Source of the DNA: Clostridia bacterium
GTDB lineage: Bacteria; Bacillota; Clostridia; Christensenellales; Pumilibacteraceae
NCBI GenBank assembly: GCA_017623455.1
Contig: JAGAPA010000052.1
Location: forward strand, 1 to 64,000
Direction: 5' to 3'
Length of the DNA stretch: 64,000 bases
Shown here: one piece after another, positions 51,111 to 59,942 of the stretch
Numbering within the stretch: position 1 is the first letter of the stretch
Layout of the letters: every line of letters starts with the position of its first letter
Notes under the pieces: model-generated
Told to the model about the DNA's origin: nothing
Database searches by the model: none
What the model saw: only the letters and a program-made list of their open reading frames with translations
Program-made: the position numbers and the translations under genes

Positions 51111-52628
51111 ATGAAATTTCTCAAACTGCTGTTTAATAAGACGTTTATAGTCATATTGGCGTGTATAGTCCAAATAGGGATAACGCTTGCAGTAGGGATA
51201 TTTCTCAACGAATACTTTTATCAGTTTTGGGCGATATCGTTTGCGATCTCGCTCATTCTTTTTTTGTTTGTTGTAAACAGACGGGATATTCCCGAAACAA
51301 AGCTTTTGTGGACGGTAATACTTTTGCCGTTCCCCTTTTTCGGGATAATAATGTACCTTACCTTCTCGCATCGCAGACTACCTAAAAAGCATGCAAAAAA
51401 GATGGAGCAATCTCTTAATGAGATAGACGGATTTTTACCTGCGCCCGACGTGAACGCGGGCAAAAACGCGTGCGGAAGCGATTATGGTATATCACAATAC
51501 CTCTCGCGTTATTCCAAAACTAACGGCGATGCTTTTAGTAAGACGACCTACTTTTCAAGCGGAGAAGAATGGCTTTCAGATCTTATGGAAGAAATACGCA
51601 AAGCCGAAAAATTCATATTTATGGAATTCTTTATTTTGTCTTTGGGACAAATGTGGGACGAAATTCTCTCAGCACTTAGAGAAAAGGCGAAAGAAGGCGT
51701 GGAGGTCAGGATAATATACGACGACTTGGGATCGCTGGGCAGAGTGCCGTCAAGCTACTTCAAAAAGCTTAGAGCAGAAGGGATCGGGTGTGTTAAATTT
51801 AATCCCATCTACCCGATTTTTTCAGCGATTTACAACAACCGCGACCATAGGAAAATAGTGGTAATAGACGGCAACGTGGGTTATACGGGCGGAGCTAATA
51901 TCGGGGATGAGTATATCAACAAAACCCAAAGATTCGGGCATTGGAAGGACTCTGTGATAAAGATACGCGGAGGGGCGGTTTTTGCGCTTACAAAAATGTT
52001 TTTATCCGTTTTTGACGGAATAAAAAACGAGCAGTCAGATTATAATAAATATTTCCCCCAAAATCCTCAGTTGTACGAAAACGGAGAATACGTACACTGT
52101 TTTGGCGACGGACCAAAACCGTTTGACGATGAAAATATAGGCGAAAACAACTTTATAAATATCATTACAAACGCAAAGAAATACGTATATATAACAACTC
52201 CGTATCTTATTCCTACCTACAATCTTATTTGCGCGCTTAAAAACGCAGTGGCGCGCGGTGTGGACGTGCGGATTGTTACTCCGGCTATTCCCGATAAGCG
52301 GATAATTTTTTGCTGTACGCGATCGCATTACAGACAGTTATTGGATGCAGGTGTAAAAATTTACGAGTACACGCCGGGATTCGTTCATTCCAAGCTCGCG
52401 GTGGCAGACGACCGTGTTGCTTTTGTCGGTACTATAAATATGGATTTTCGCAGTCTTTTGCATCACTTTGAATGTGGTGTTGATATAATAGGTGGAGATT
52501 CCGTAATTGATATAAAAAAAGACGTTAAGTCCGTTATCGATGTGTCAAAGGATATGTGCGACTTTAAGATGAACGGCTTCGTATCCCTGCTTTGCTCGGT
52601 GCTTAAAATATTTTTTCCGCTTTTATAA
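51111..52628 (+). CDS. cls: Cardiolipin synthase
   Basis: 505-aa membrane enzyme joining two phosphatidylglycerols into cardiolipin. Two N-terminal helices (about 8-28 and 34-52; a third hydrophobic stretch at 64-82) anchor it. Two phospholipase D motifs follow: NNRDHRKIVVIDGNVGYTGG near 243-262, and FVHSKLAVADDRVAFVGTIN near 425-444, each HxK(x)4D. The ribosome site AGGAG lies 14 nt before ATG 51111, longer than usual. It forms an operon with the HAD phosphatase and ends 290 bp before the MATE gene. Confidence 0.93.
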   Translation: MKFLKLLFNKTFIVILACIVQIGITLAVGIFLNEYFYQFWAISFAISLILFLFVVNRRDIPETKLLWTVILLPFPFFGIIMYLTFSHRRLPKKHAKKMEQSLNEIDGFLPAPDVNAGKNACGSDYGISQYLSRYSKTNGDAFSKTTYFSSGEEWLSDLMEEIRKAEKFIFMEFFILSLGQMWDEILSALREKAKEGVEVRIIYDDLGSLGRVPSSYFKKLRAEGIGCVKFNPIYPIFSAIYNNRDHRKIVVIDGNVGYTGGANIGDEYINKTQRFGHWKDSVIKIRGGAVFALTKMFLSVFDGIKNEQSDYNKYFPQNPQLYENGEYVHCFGDGPKPFDDENIGENNFINIITNAKKYVYITTPYLIPTYNLICALKNAVARGVDVRIVTPAIPDKRIIFCCTRSHYRQLLDAGVKIYEYTPGFVHSKLAVADDRVAFVGTINMDFRSLLHHFECGVDIIGGDSVIDIKKDVKSVIDVSKDMCDFKMNGFVSLLCSVLKIFFPLL

Positions 52629-52777
52629 AAGGTTTTTTCAAAAATGTAGTTATTCGCTTTACTGACGGCGAAAACAGACAAAACGTCGGTTGCGAAAGCA
52701 TAACGTCATTACAATTTACGTTAGAATAAAACAATAAGGCGAAGTCGCTATTACTTTGATGAGGGTAAACGTAATTT

Positions 52778-52806
52778 AGCTCTATGCTGTTGCATAGAGC
52801 TTTTTG
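52778..52806 (+). terminator. Intrinsic terminator after cls
   Basis: AGCTCTATGC (52778-52787) and GCATAGAGCT (52792-52801) form a perfect 10-bp stem with a TGTT loop and TTTTT after it. The 52629-52777 stretch before it shows no gene. A TTGACA (52846) with TATAGT (52867) at only 15-nt spacing is the best promoter for the MATE gene. Confidence 0.85.
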
Positions 52807-52918
52807 TGTTGGAACAATGAAATTTTTATTATTTTCGTTTCGTGCTTGACAACAGTAAAAAAATGGTATAGTATATGATTGGAAGTATGCGCTATAACGC
52901 AAAAAAACGAGGTGCTTT

Positions 52919-54346
52919 ATGAGTGAGGCTGTGCAAAAAAACAAGAAAGATAGAGGGTTGTTTCTCAATCTGATTTTATACGCTGTCCCTATTATGCTTA
53001 CGGGATTGCTTCAGCTTTTGTATAACACGGCAGACCAGATAGTCGTAGGTCAGTTTTCGGGTGACGAAAATGCGCTTGCGGCAGTTGGAAGCTCCGCAGC
53101 TCTTAATAGTCTTATTGCAGGCTTTTGCATTGGACTTACCTCCGGCAGTAATGTTATTATCGCGCAGTTTGTAGGTGCTAAAAACGGAGAGGGAATAAGC
53201 AAGGCGGTGCATACTTCAATGACGTTTTCGCTTATTATCGGCATATCGGTGTGTGTACTTGGGCTTGCAGTTGCAAAGCCAATGCACTTACTGTTAGGAA
53301 CTATGCCCGACGTGTTTGACGATGCTTTGCTGTACACCGTGATTATTATGGCAGGAGTACCTGCGGTGTCGGTATATAATTTCGGAGCCGTTGTCTTCAG
53401 AGCGGCAGGCGACAGTAAAACGCCGTTTATAATTCTCGCTCTTACCGGACTTTTGAATGTGGGATTTAACCTTTTCTTCGTTATTGTGTGCGGAATGGGG
53501 GTTGAGGGTGTTGCTATTGCAACCATAATAGCTCAGTACGTGTCTGCAATCACCGTGGTAATACTGCTCATAAGATTAAAGGACGACAGAAAGTTTAGCT
53601 TTACAAAAATGCGAATTGACGGGAATTTGCTCAAACGTATACTCGTAATCGGTGTTCCGTCCGCTGTTCAAGGCTCGCTTTTTGCCGTGTCCAATATGAT
53701 TTTGCAGTCCTCCGTAAATATGCTTGGCGACAGCTACGGCTCGGCTTCCGTTGTTACGGGCAACACTATAGGCACAACGCTCGAGGGCTATACGTACGTG
53801 CTTACAAACGCATTCTACCACGCTACGGTAACGTACGTAGGACAGTTTTACGGGGCAAGAGATATTAAGAATATCAAGCGAACGCTTATATATACGCTTA
53901 TCCAATCCACAACCGTAGGAATCGTTATCTCTTGGCTTATCATAGCTTTGTCAGGTCCGCTTACGCTCATTTTTGTAAATGCAGGCGAGGCAAACCTTAA
54001 TGATGTTATAAAGTATGCATCCGAGCGTATTTTCATAACGCAATGCTTGTATTTTTCCGTTGGAGTAATGGAGGTTCTGACGGGATATTTAAGAGCGCTT
54101 GGAAGATCGATTACGCCGATGTTTTCCTCAGTTTTCTCCATTTGCGTAGTAAGAGTTTGCTGGGCACTTCTGATATTCCCGCTTCCTGTGTTTTATTCGC
54201 TTACGGGCTTGTATATGGTTTATCCTATAAGCTGGATACTGTGCTCGCTGTTACATCTTATAACTATTCTTGTCGTAAACAAAAAAACTTTTCCAAAGAC
54301 GGAAATAGAGCTAACGACGGAAGAGGAAAGCGAAGCTGTTGCATAA
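52919..54346 (+). CDS. MATE-family efflux transporter
   Basis: 475-aa protein with twelve predicted helices. The first helices read LILYAVPIMLTGLLQLLYNT and the MATE signature ADQIVVGQFSGDENALAAVG follows. FAVSNMILQSSVNMLGDSYG marks the start of the second half. NAFYHATVTYVGQFYGARDI and ITQCLYFSVGVMEVLTGYLR complete the typical core. It exports cationic drugs or metabolites using Na+ or H+. It converges with the AraC gene at 54738 across the second copy of the structured element. Confidence 0.93.
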   Translation: MSEAVQKNKKDRGLFLNLILYAVPIMLTGLLQLLYNTADQIVVGQFSGDENALAAVGSSAALNSLIAGFCIGLTSGSNVIIAQFVGAKNGEGISKAVHTSMTFSLIIGISVCVLGLAVAKPMHLLLGTMPDVFDDALLYTVIIMAGVPAVSVYNFGAVVFRAAGDSKTPFIILALTGLLNVGFNLFFVIVCGMGVEGVAIATIIAQYVSAITVVILLIRLKDDRKFSFTKMRIDGNLLKRILVIGVPSAVQGSLFAVSNMILQSSVNMLGDSYGSASVVTGNTIGTTLEGYTYVLTNAFYHATVTYVGQFYGARDIKNIKRTLIYTLIQSTTVGIVISWLIIALSGPLTLIFVNAGEANLNDVIKYASERIFITQCLYFSVGVMEVLTGYLRALGRSITPMFSSVFSICVVRVCWALLIFPLPVFYSLTGLYMVYPISWILCSLLHLITILVVNKKTFPKTEIELTTEEESEAVA

Positions 54347-54360
54347 CTTAAAAACAAAAA

Positions 54361-54739
54361 AACGCGTTACGTTTAGCGTGATACTCTTAACGGAGTATCA
54401 CGCTAACTAAGTTTGCCCTTTCGGGCAAGTGAAGTTTACTTCGTAAGTGAAGTTATCCTGCGGCAAGTTTAGTTTTGCCTTTGGCAAAGTGGGCAAACTT
54501 AACTTCACTGCGAGCAACTTCACTGTGCGTAGCACAACTTCACTTTCGCGGTAGCGAAAACTTCACTAACAGAAAAAGAGCCGACACATAAGGTTTTTAC
54601 GCCTTGCGTGTTTGCTCTTTCTGCTTGTATATAGGTTTGGGCTTAACCCTTTTGCATTTGACCAGTCAAATGCGATGCTCGCACTTAGCGGTGTTTTACA
54701 AATTCTCCGCTAAGGACATCACCCTTTTCGTAGCGCGTT
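54361..54739 (-). repeat. Structured non-coding element, copy B
   Basis: 379-nt element on the minus strand, matching 21066-21449. Read on the minus strand: closing stem AACGCGCTAC (54739-54730)/GTAACGCGTT (54370-54361); hairpin CTTAGCGG/CCGCTAAG; hairpin GCATTTGAC-TG-GTCAAATGC; long stem CAGAAAGAG/CTCTTTTTCTG; the GTGAAGTT/AACTTCAC hairpin array; and the perfect palindrome TTAGCGTGATACTC/GAGTATCACGCTAA. A T-rich run follows. The first two bases overlap the AraC stop codon. Differences from copy A are concentrated in stems yet mostly keep pairing. Confidence 0.8.
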
Positions 54740-55553
54740 AATTTTCATTTTGTTGATTCTTAAATTCTATCGGGGTAATGCCTTCCGCCTTCTTGAATAC
54801 CTTAATAAAGTACGTCGTGTCCAAATATCCGCATTTTACAGCAACCTCGTCAACGGTTAAGTCGGTTGACGTAAGCAGTTCTTTTGCCAAAGTTATGCGT
54901 TTGGTTATCATGTATTTTAGCGGTGGCACGCCCATAGCGTCTTTGAACAAATGCGTGAGATAATATTTGTTTATGTACAAATCTCTGCAGATATCGTCAA
55001 TGCTTTTATTAGACGTGTAATTTTTGTCAAGATAGTCCTTGATTTGATTGCACGTGCTTGTGTTTTCGCTTACTTTAGCGTCGTCGGAAAGACGCAAAAC
55101 GTAGGAAATAAGAATGTTCAGCAGGCTTTCGCTTATCGTCGAATATTGAAATTCCTTGCTGTTTTTTTCTTTCAGAAGTTGATCACAGTAAAATGAAAAT
55201 TCGTCGAAGTATTTTCCCGTGTGTAAAATCTTGAACAAGCCGTCGCAAAGCTTACCCGGCTCGAAACATTCCACGTTAAGCCGAGAAAATCCAAAAAACA
55301 TAACTTCGTCGCTCGTTTCCTTATCAAAGTATTCGGCGTGGTAGGTTAGGGGGTTGTAAATAACGATATCACCTTTTTTTATCGGGTGCATTTCGTTACC
55401 AATCAAGACGTTTCCGCCTCCCTCTTTAACAAACATAATTTCACAAAACTCGTGATTGTGAAGGCGTTCGCCTTTCAGTTTGCGAGGATGATAATAGCCA
55501 GCGTACAGCAATAGTTTTGGCTTTTGCTTGAGCAGAGTTTTTTCGGTATTCAT
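54738..55553 (-). CDS. AraC-family transcriptional regulator, coupled to soj
   Basis: 271-aa regulator. The sensor (about 1-150) is cupin-like, with LLYAGYYHPRKLKGERLHNH and EIMFVKEGGGNVLIGNEMHP. The DNA-binding domain has NKSIDDICRDLYINKYYLTH, LFKDAMGVPPLKYMITKR and VDEVAVKCGYLDTTYFIKVF, then KKAEGITPIEFKNQ. Its ATG follows the parA/soj stop by 2 nt, so the two are probably co-translated, an unusual partnership. No sugar genes are adjacent, so the target is unclear. Its 3' end runs into the structured element. Confidence 0.87.
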   Translation of the reverse strand: MNTEKTLLKQKPKLLLYAGYYHPRKLKGERLHNHEFCEIMFVKEGGGNVLIGNEMHPIKKGDIVIYNPLTYHAEYFDKETSDEVMFFGFSRLNVECFEPGKLCDGLFKILHTGKYFDEFSFYCDQLLKEKNSKEFQYSTISESLLNILISYVLRLSDDAKVSENTSTCNQIKDYLDKNYTSNKSIDDICRDLYINKYYLTHLFKDAMGVPPLKYMITKRITLAKELLTSTDLTVDEVAVKCGYLDTTYFIKVFKKAEGITPIEFKNQQNEN

Positions 55554-55555
55554 GA

Positions 55556-56371
55556 TTATTTTGCTTTAGCCTTTAATTTACCTATGTCGGTTATTTTGTC
55601 GTATTGAACTTTATTACGGATAAAGAATTCCTCGGTGAGGCTCTTGTAAGCAAGCGAGCCAAGAGAGCGCGGTTCGTACAAAGCGATGGGCATACCGTAA
55701 GAGGGAGCTTCGCCCAGTCTTACGTTTCTCGGTATCTTGGTCGAGTATACCTTGTTTCCAAAGAACTTCTGAATTTCTTCCGCAACCGATTGCACAAGCT
55801 TGCTTCTGCCGTCGTACATGGTGAGAATAACGCCTTCTATGGCAAGAGCGGGATTAAGGAATTTTTTTGCAAGCTTAATAGTGTTAAGGAGCTGACTTAA
55901 TCCCTCTAAGGCGAAAAACTCACCTTGAATGGGAATAAGAATGGAGTCTGCGCTCGCAAGCGCGTTTACGGTCAAAAGTCCCAAAGAGGGAGGACAGTCG
56001 ATAAATATGTAATCGTAGTCGTTTCGTAATGCGCCAAGTACTTTTTTAAGCACCTTTTCTCTATCGTCTACAGATACCAGCTCAACCTCCGCGCCTGCAA
56101 GATCAATGTTGGAAGGAAGAATGTCAAGGTTTTTGATAACGGTGGGTATGATTGCGGTTTTAGGTGAGGTTTCTCCGCTTAAGACGGTGTAAACCGATGC
56201 TTTGAGCGCGCTTTTTTCTATGCCCAAACCCGTAGAACAGTTTCCCTGAGGGTCGATGTCCACGGCAAGCACTTTTTTGCCCATAAGCGCGGCAAACGTA
56301 GCCATATTCATACAGGTGGTAGTTTTTCCGACTCCGCCTTTCTGGTTTGCAATAGCGATAATTTTAGACAT
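55556..56371 (-). CDS. soj: ParA/Soj-family chromosome-partitioning ATPase
   Basis: 271-aa ATPase. The deviant Walker A IANQKGGVGKTTTCMNMATF is at about 6-25, followed by VLAVDIDPQGNCSTGLGIEK (A' motif). DYIFIDCPPSLGLLTVNALA carries Walker B. SKLVQSVAEEIQKFFGNKVY and IPRNVRLGEAPSYGMPIALY are Soj-specific. It normally works with Spo0J/ParB and parS at the origin, but the next gene is an AraC regulator and no parB is visible. Its promoter lies at 56452-56480. Confidence 0.92.
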   Translation of the reverse strand: MSKIIAIANQKGGVGKTTTCMNMATFAALMGKKVLAVDIDPQGNCSTGLGIEKSALKASVYTVLSGETSPKTAIIPTVIKNLDILPSNIDLAGAEVELVSVDDREKVLKKVLGALRNDYDYIFIDCPPSLGLLTVNALASADSILIPIQGEFFALEGLSQLLNTIKLAKKFLNPALAIEGVILTMYDGRSKLVQSVAEEIQKFFGNKVYSTKIPRNVRLGEAPSYGMPIALYEPRSLGSLAYKSLTEEFFIRNKVQYDKITDIGKLKAKAK

Positions 56372-56451
56372 ATAATTTCTCCGATTGCATGGGGTTTAGT
56401 ATAACGTGTTCGGATTTTCCGTCACAGTATCGGTTATCTGCACACAAAGTA

Positions 56452-56480
56452 ATTATACCACGAAAAATTCCTAAATGCAA
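56452..56480 (-). promoter_or_regulatory. soj promoter
   Basis: On the minus strand TTGCAT (56480-56475), 17-nt spacer, TATAAT (56457-56452). Confidence 0.75.
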
Positions 56481-56540
56481 TATATTTATGATTTTTTATT
56501 TATATTTTTTGGGTTTTTTTACAAAATATCATTATTTAAC

Positions 56541-56569
56541 TTGATAAAAACACGTTTAGATAGTATAAT
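56541..56569 (+). promoter_or_regulatory. Promoter of the ecf-truA operon
   Basis: TTGATA (56541-56546), 17-nt spacer, TATAAT (56564-56569), 55 nt before ATG 56624. Confidence 0.78.
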
Positions 56570-56623
56570 AATACACGAAAGGGATAAAAAGTAAAACACA
56601 TCCCGATCCATTACGGAGAGATT

Positions 56624-57457
56624 ATGAGCTTTATCGAATTACAAGACGTAACCTTTTTTTACGAATCGGACGAGGAGTCCGCTCTTAAAACGCGCCCTGC
56701 GGTAGACGGGGTTAGTTTTTGCGTGGAAAAAGGCGAGGTAGTGGCAATCATAGGTCATAACGGTAGCGGAAAAAGCACGCTTGCAAAGCTGATGAACGGA
56801 CTGTTGGAGCCCGATAAAGGCGAAGTGCTTGTAGACGGCGTTAGTACCAAGGATAAAAAGCGCATTTTCGATATCCGCAGTAAGGTGGGTATAGTGTTTC
56901 AGAATCCCGACAACCAAATGGTTGCAACCATTATAGAAGATGACGTAGCTTTTGGACCTGAAAACTTGGGGCTTGACAGTAAAGAAATACGTTCTCGCGT
57001 GGATTGGGCGCTAAAAAGCGTTGGTATGAGCGAGCATGCTAAGGGAACTCCGTTCAAGCTTTCGGGAGGACAAAAGCAAAGGATCGCTATTGCAGGAGTG
57101 CTTGCGCTCAAGCCTCAGGTTATGATTTTAGACGAGTCCACCGCAATGCTCGATCCGCTGTCGAGAAACGAGATTATGGAAGTTGCGCTCCGCCTTGTAA
57201 GGGAAGAGAATATGACGCTTATCAATATCACGCACTTTGTGGACGAGGCAATGGAAGCGGATAAGATAATCGTTATGAACGACGGAAAAGTGTTTATGCA
57301 GGGAGGCAAAGAAGTGCTTTTGCAGGATGAAAAGCTTGCCTCTATAGGCTTGGAAGCGCCTCTTGCAGTGAGAGTAAAAAATATGCTTAACGGTGTGGGC
57401 TACGATTTGCCCGAGGTACTTACCGACGAGGAGTTGGCTGACTGTTTATGTCGATAG
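56624..57457 (+). CDS. ecfA1: ECF transporter ATPase A1
   Basis: 277-aa ATP-binding subunit of the energy-coupling factor module that powers vitamin uptake with interchangeable S components. Walker A GHNGSGKST, Q-loop VFQNPDNQMVATIIEDDVAF (the EcfA-type QNPDxQ), signature [17 protein letters not shown], Walker B VMILDESTAMLD (Ser in place of the usual Pro) and H-loop INITHFVDEA. The family-typical ENLG segment is present. It overlaps ecfA2 by 10 nt. The preceding rplQ/rpoA genes of the standard ribosomal context are missing here. Confidence 0.94.
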   Translation: MSFIELQDVTFFYESDEESALKTRPAVDGVSFCVEKGEVVAIIGHNGSGKSTLAKLMNGLLEPDKGEVLVDGVSTKDKKRIFDIRSKVGIVFQNPDNQMVATIIEDDVAFGPENLGLDSKEIRSRVDWALKSVGMSEHAKGTPFKLSGGQKQRIAIAGVLALKPQVMILDESTAMLDPLSRNEIMEVALRLVREENMTLINITHFVDEAMEADKIIVMNDGKVFMQGGKEVLLQDEKLASIGLEAPLAVRVKNMLNGVGYDLPEVLTDEELADCLCR

Positions 57458-58302
57458 AAATTCAGAATTTATCCTATACCTACGATCCTAAAGCCAAGTT
57501 CAAAAAGATTGCGCTTAAGGACGTGTCGCTGTCTGTTGAGGATGGTGACTTTTTGGCTATAGTCGGACATACGGGAAGCGGAAAAAGCACACTCGTTACA
57601 CACCTTAACGGTCTTACCAAGGTGCAAAGCGGAAAAATAATCGTGGACGGAATAGATCTTACGGGCAAGTTTGACGCAAAAAAGCTGAGATCTAAGGTGG
57701 GAATGGTATTCCAGTACCCCGAATATCAGCTCTTTGCCGAAACCGTACAGCTTGACGTTGCGTTCGGTCCTAAAAACTTAGGACTTGACGAAGAAGAAAT
57801 AAACGTAAGAGTAAAGGATGCAATAGAGGCGGTTGGGCTTGACTTTGAACAAATAAAGGACAAATCCCCATTCGAGCTTTCGGGTGGACAAATGAGAAGG
57901 GTGGCTATTGCCGGCGTTATTGCAATGCGTCCCGAGATTCTCGTGCTCGACGAGCCTACCGCAGGTCTTGATCCCAAGGGAAAAAGGGATATAATGGAGC
58001 TTGTTCTCTCCTTGAAAAATACGCTAAAGACGGTAAAAACCGTTATTATGATATCTCACAATATGGACGAGGTGGCAAGGTACTGCAATAAGGTCGCGCT
58101 TCTTAAAGACGGCGAGCTTGTGGGTGTTTATACGCCTGCACAGCTGTTTGAAGATGATACCGTTGAAAAATGCGGACTGAAATTGCCCACTACGGTTCGT
58201 CTTGCCCGTGTTCTTAAAGCGCGCGGACTTATCGAAAACGATTGTTTGCTTACCGAAGAAGAGATTGTTGCCGAGATAGCAAAGGGAGGTCGCCATGCGT
58301 GA
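57448..58302 (+). CDS. ecfA2: ECF transporter ATPase A2
   Basis: 284-aa second ATPase, pairing with EcfA1. Walker A GHTGSGKST, Q-loop VFQYPEYQLFAETVQLDVAF (A2 subunits usually have QxPExQLF), signature LSGGQMRRVAIAGVIAM, Walker B ILVLDEPTAGLDPKG and H-loop MISHNMDEVARY. The signature's MRR is characteristic of the A2 subunit. The C-terminal extension (about 225-284) contacts EcfT. It overlaps the EcfT gene by 8 nt. Confidence 0.95.
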   Translation: MSIEIQNLSYTYDPKAKFKKIALKDVSLSVEDGDFLAIVGHTGSGKSTLVTHLNGLTKVQSGKIIVDGIDLTGKFDAKKLRSKVGMVFQYPEYQLFAETVQLDVAFGPKNLGLDEEEINVRVKDAIEAVGLDFEQIKDKSPFELSGGQMRRVAIAGVIAMRPEILVLDEPTAGLDPKGKRDIMELVLSLKNTLKTVKTVIMISHNMDEVARYCNKVALLKDGELVGVYTPAQLFEDDTVEKCGLKLPTTVRLARVLKARGLIENDCLLTEEEIVAEIAKGGRHA

Positions 58303-59140
58303 AATCTCTTTAGGTCAGTATTATCCGACAGGCTCTCTTATCCATAAATTGGACCCAAGAACCAAGCTCCTGATAACTATTGCATACATCGTAATGATCT
58401 TTTTCATAGATACGTTCGTTGGATTTGGGCTCGTGTTTATCGGTTTGATGGCAACGGTGCTTATTTCAAAGATTCCTGTTACCAAGATACTTAAAAGCCT
58501 TAAGGCGATAATTTTTCTACTTGTTTTCACCGTACTTATGACGTTGCTTTTTTACGGTGGAGATAAGAGTGAAGTAGTGCTCAGCTGGTGGATATTCACT
58601 TTTTACAAGCAACAGCTTATCGATTGCGGACTGATTGCATGCAGACTGTTCTTTATGGTGTTAGGTCCTACCATGCTCACGTTTACCACTACCCCCGTTC
58701 AGCTTACCGACGGTATGCAAAGCCTTCTTAAGCCCCTTGCGCTTATCAAAGTGCCCGTGCATTTACTCGCGATAATAATGAGTATAACGCTTAGGTTTAT
58801 CCCCTCTTTGAGCGAGGAAACGGACAAGATCATAAACGCGCAGAAATCACGTTGCGCGGACTTTGAGAGCGGTAATATTTTCAAGCGCGCAAAGGCTATG
58901 ATTCCCATTCTTATTCCGCTTCTTACGTCTTCTATACGCAGGGCGGAAGAGCTTGCGTGCGCAATGGATTCAAGATGCTTTAAGGACGCTAAAAACAGAA
59001 CGCGAATGAATAAGCTCAAGTTTGGATGGTTCGACCCTGTTTGCCTTATTTTGTTTTGTGCGCTGTTCTTCGTAGTGCTTTGGCTTAAGTTTAATTTTCT
59101 TCCGTTTGTAGACCTTACTTCGTTGGGGTGGATAGTATGA
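58295..59140 (+). CDS. ecfT: ECF transporter transmembrane subunit T
   Basis: 281-aa membrane subunit. HKLDPRTKLLITIAYIVMIF opens the first helix with the conserved D-P-R-x-K. The two coupling motifs with Ala-Arg-Gly-type sequence, usually A-x-x-x-R-G, appear as NAQKSRCADFESG and ACAMDSRCFKDAKNRTRMNK, both with Arg-Cys rather than Arg-Gly. These helices dock into the ATPase grooves. Its stop overlaps truA (ATGA). The S components would be encoded elsewhere. Confidence 0.93.
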   Translation: MREISLGQYYPTGSLIHKLDPRTKLLITIAYIVMIFFIDTFVGFGLVFIGLMATVLISKIPVTKILKSLKAIIFLLVFTVLMTLLFYGGDKSEVVLSWWIFTFYKQQLIDCGLIACRLFFMVLGPTMLTFTTTPVQLTDGMQSLLKPLALIKVPVHLLAIIMSITLRFIPSLSEETDKIINAQKSRCADFESGNIFKRAKAMIPILIPLLTSSIRRAEELACAMDSRCFKDAKNRTRMNKLKFGWFDPVCLILFCALFFVVLWLKFNFLPFVDLTSLGWIV

Positions 59141-59868
59141 GAAGGATAAAGCTCGTATTGGATTACGTGGGAACTCGCTATCACGGCTGGCAACTTCAGC
59201 CGGGCAAGGATACCGTGCAAAAAAGATTGGAAGAGGCATTGAGTAGTTTGTGCAAGGAAGAAATTCACGTTGTTGCAAGCGGAAGAACGGATAGCGGAGT
59301 GCATGCCGTAGGACAGGTCGTACACTTTGATACCAATACCGCCTACGAGCTTGTCGCATACGTAAGAGGCACTAACAACTATTTGCCCGACAATATCAGA
59401 GTGCTTAAGGCAGAAGAGGTGCCCGACGATTTTCACGCGCGCTTTTCGGCAAAGCGAAAAACTTACGTTTACGTGATGTACGAGGGTAAGGAAGAAAGGG
59501 CAATTTACGCAAATAGAGCAATACGTATCGACAAAATCGATACAAAAAAAATGGAAGAAGCCTGTAAATATTTGCTTGGCGAGCATGATTTTGCGTCCTT
59601 TATGTCTACGGGCAGTGACGTAAAAACTACAACGAGAACGGTATATCGGGCGGAGCTTATACAAAAGGACGGAACGTACGAATTTTACGTGTGTGCAAAC
59701 GGATTCTTGTATAATATGGTACGCAAAATAGTAGCCTCTCTGCTTAGGGTGGGAACCGGAAAAATGAGCGTGGAAGAATTTAAGGCGAGAGTAGACTTTC
59801 CCGACATAAATTCTTTGCCATACGTTGCCCCTGCAAGCGGATTATATTTGCTTAGCGTCGAATACTGA
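59137..59868 (+). CDS. truA: tRNA pseudouridine synthase A
   Basis: 243-aa enzyme converting U38-U40 of the tRNA anticodon arm to pseudouridine. DYVGTRYHGWQLQPGKDTVQ is the N-terminal signature and the catalytic Asp lies in VASGRTDSGVHAVGQVVHF. FHARFSAKRKTYVYVM and FLYNMVRKIVASLLRVGTGK complete the family motifs. ATG 59137 overlaps the ecfT stop (ATGA). A GTG three codons earlier is less likely. ecfA-ecfA-ecfT-truA is a standard Gram-positive order, here not followed by rplM-rpsI. Confidence 0.95.
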   Translation: MRRIKLVLDYVGTRYHGWQLQPGKDTVQKRLEEALSSLCKEEIHVVASGRTDSGVHAVGQVVHFDTNTAYELVAYVRGTNNYLPDNIRVLKAEEVPDDFHARFSAKRKTYVYVMYEGKEERAIYANRAIRIDKIDTKKMEEACKYLLGEHDFASFMSTGSDVKTTTRTVYRAELIQKDGTYEFYVCANGFLYNMVRKIVASLLRVGTGKMSVEEFKARVDFPDINSLPYVAPASGLYLLSVEY

Positions 59869-59875
59869 AAAATGC

Positions 59876-59904
59876 TTGTAAAATTCTCTTTTTTGTGGTA
59901 GAAT
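59876..59904 (+). promoter_or_regulatory. Promoter of the alcohol dehydrogenase-like gene
   Basis: TTGTAA (59876-59881), 17-nt spacer, TAGAAT (59899-59904), with AGGAGAT before ATG 59943. Confidence 0.65.
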
Positions 59905-59942
59905 AGTAAAAACGAATAAAATCAGGAGATTTATCCGCATTA

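Noticed and set aside
58699..59664. 321-residue frame opposite ecfT-truA
   Set aside because: Spans two well-supported overlapping genes in antisense, no promoter or ribosome site.
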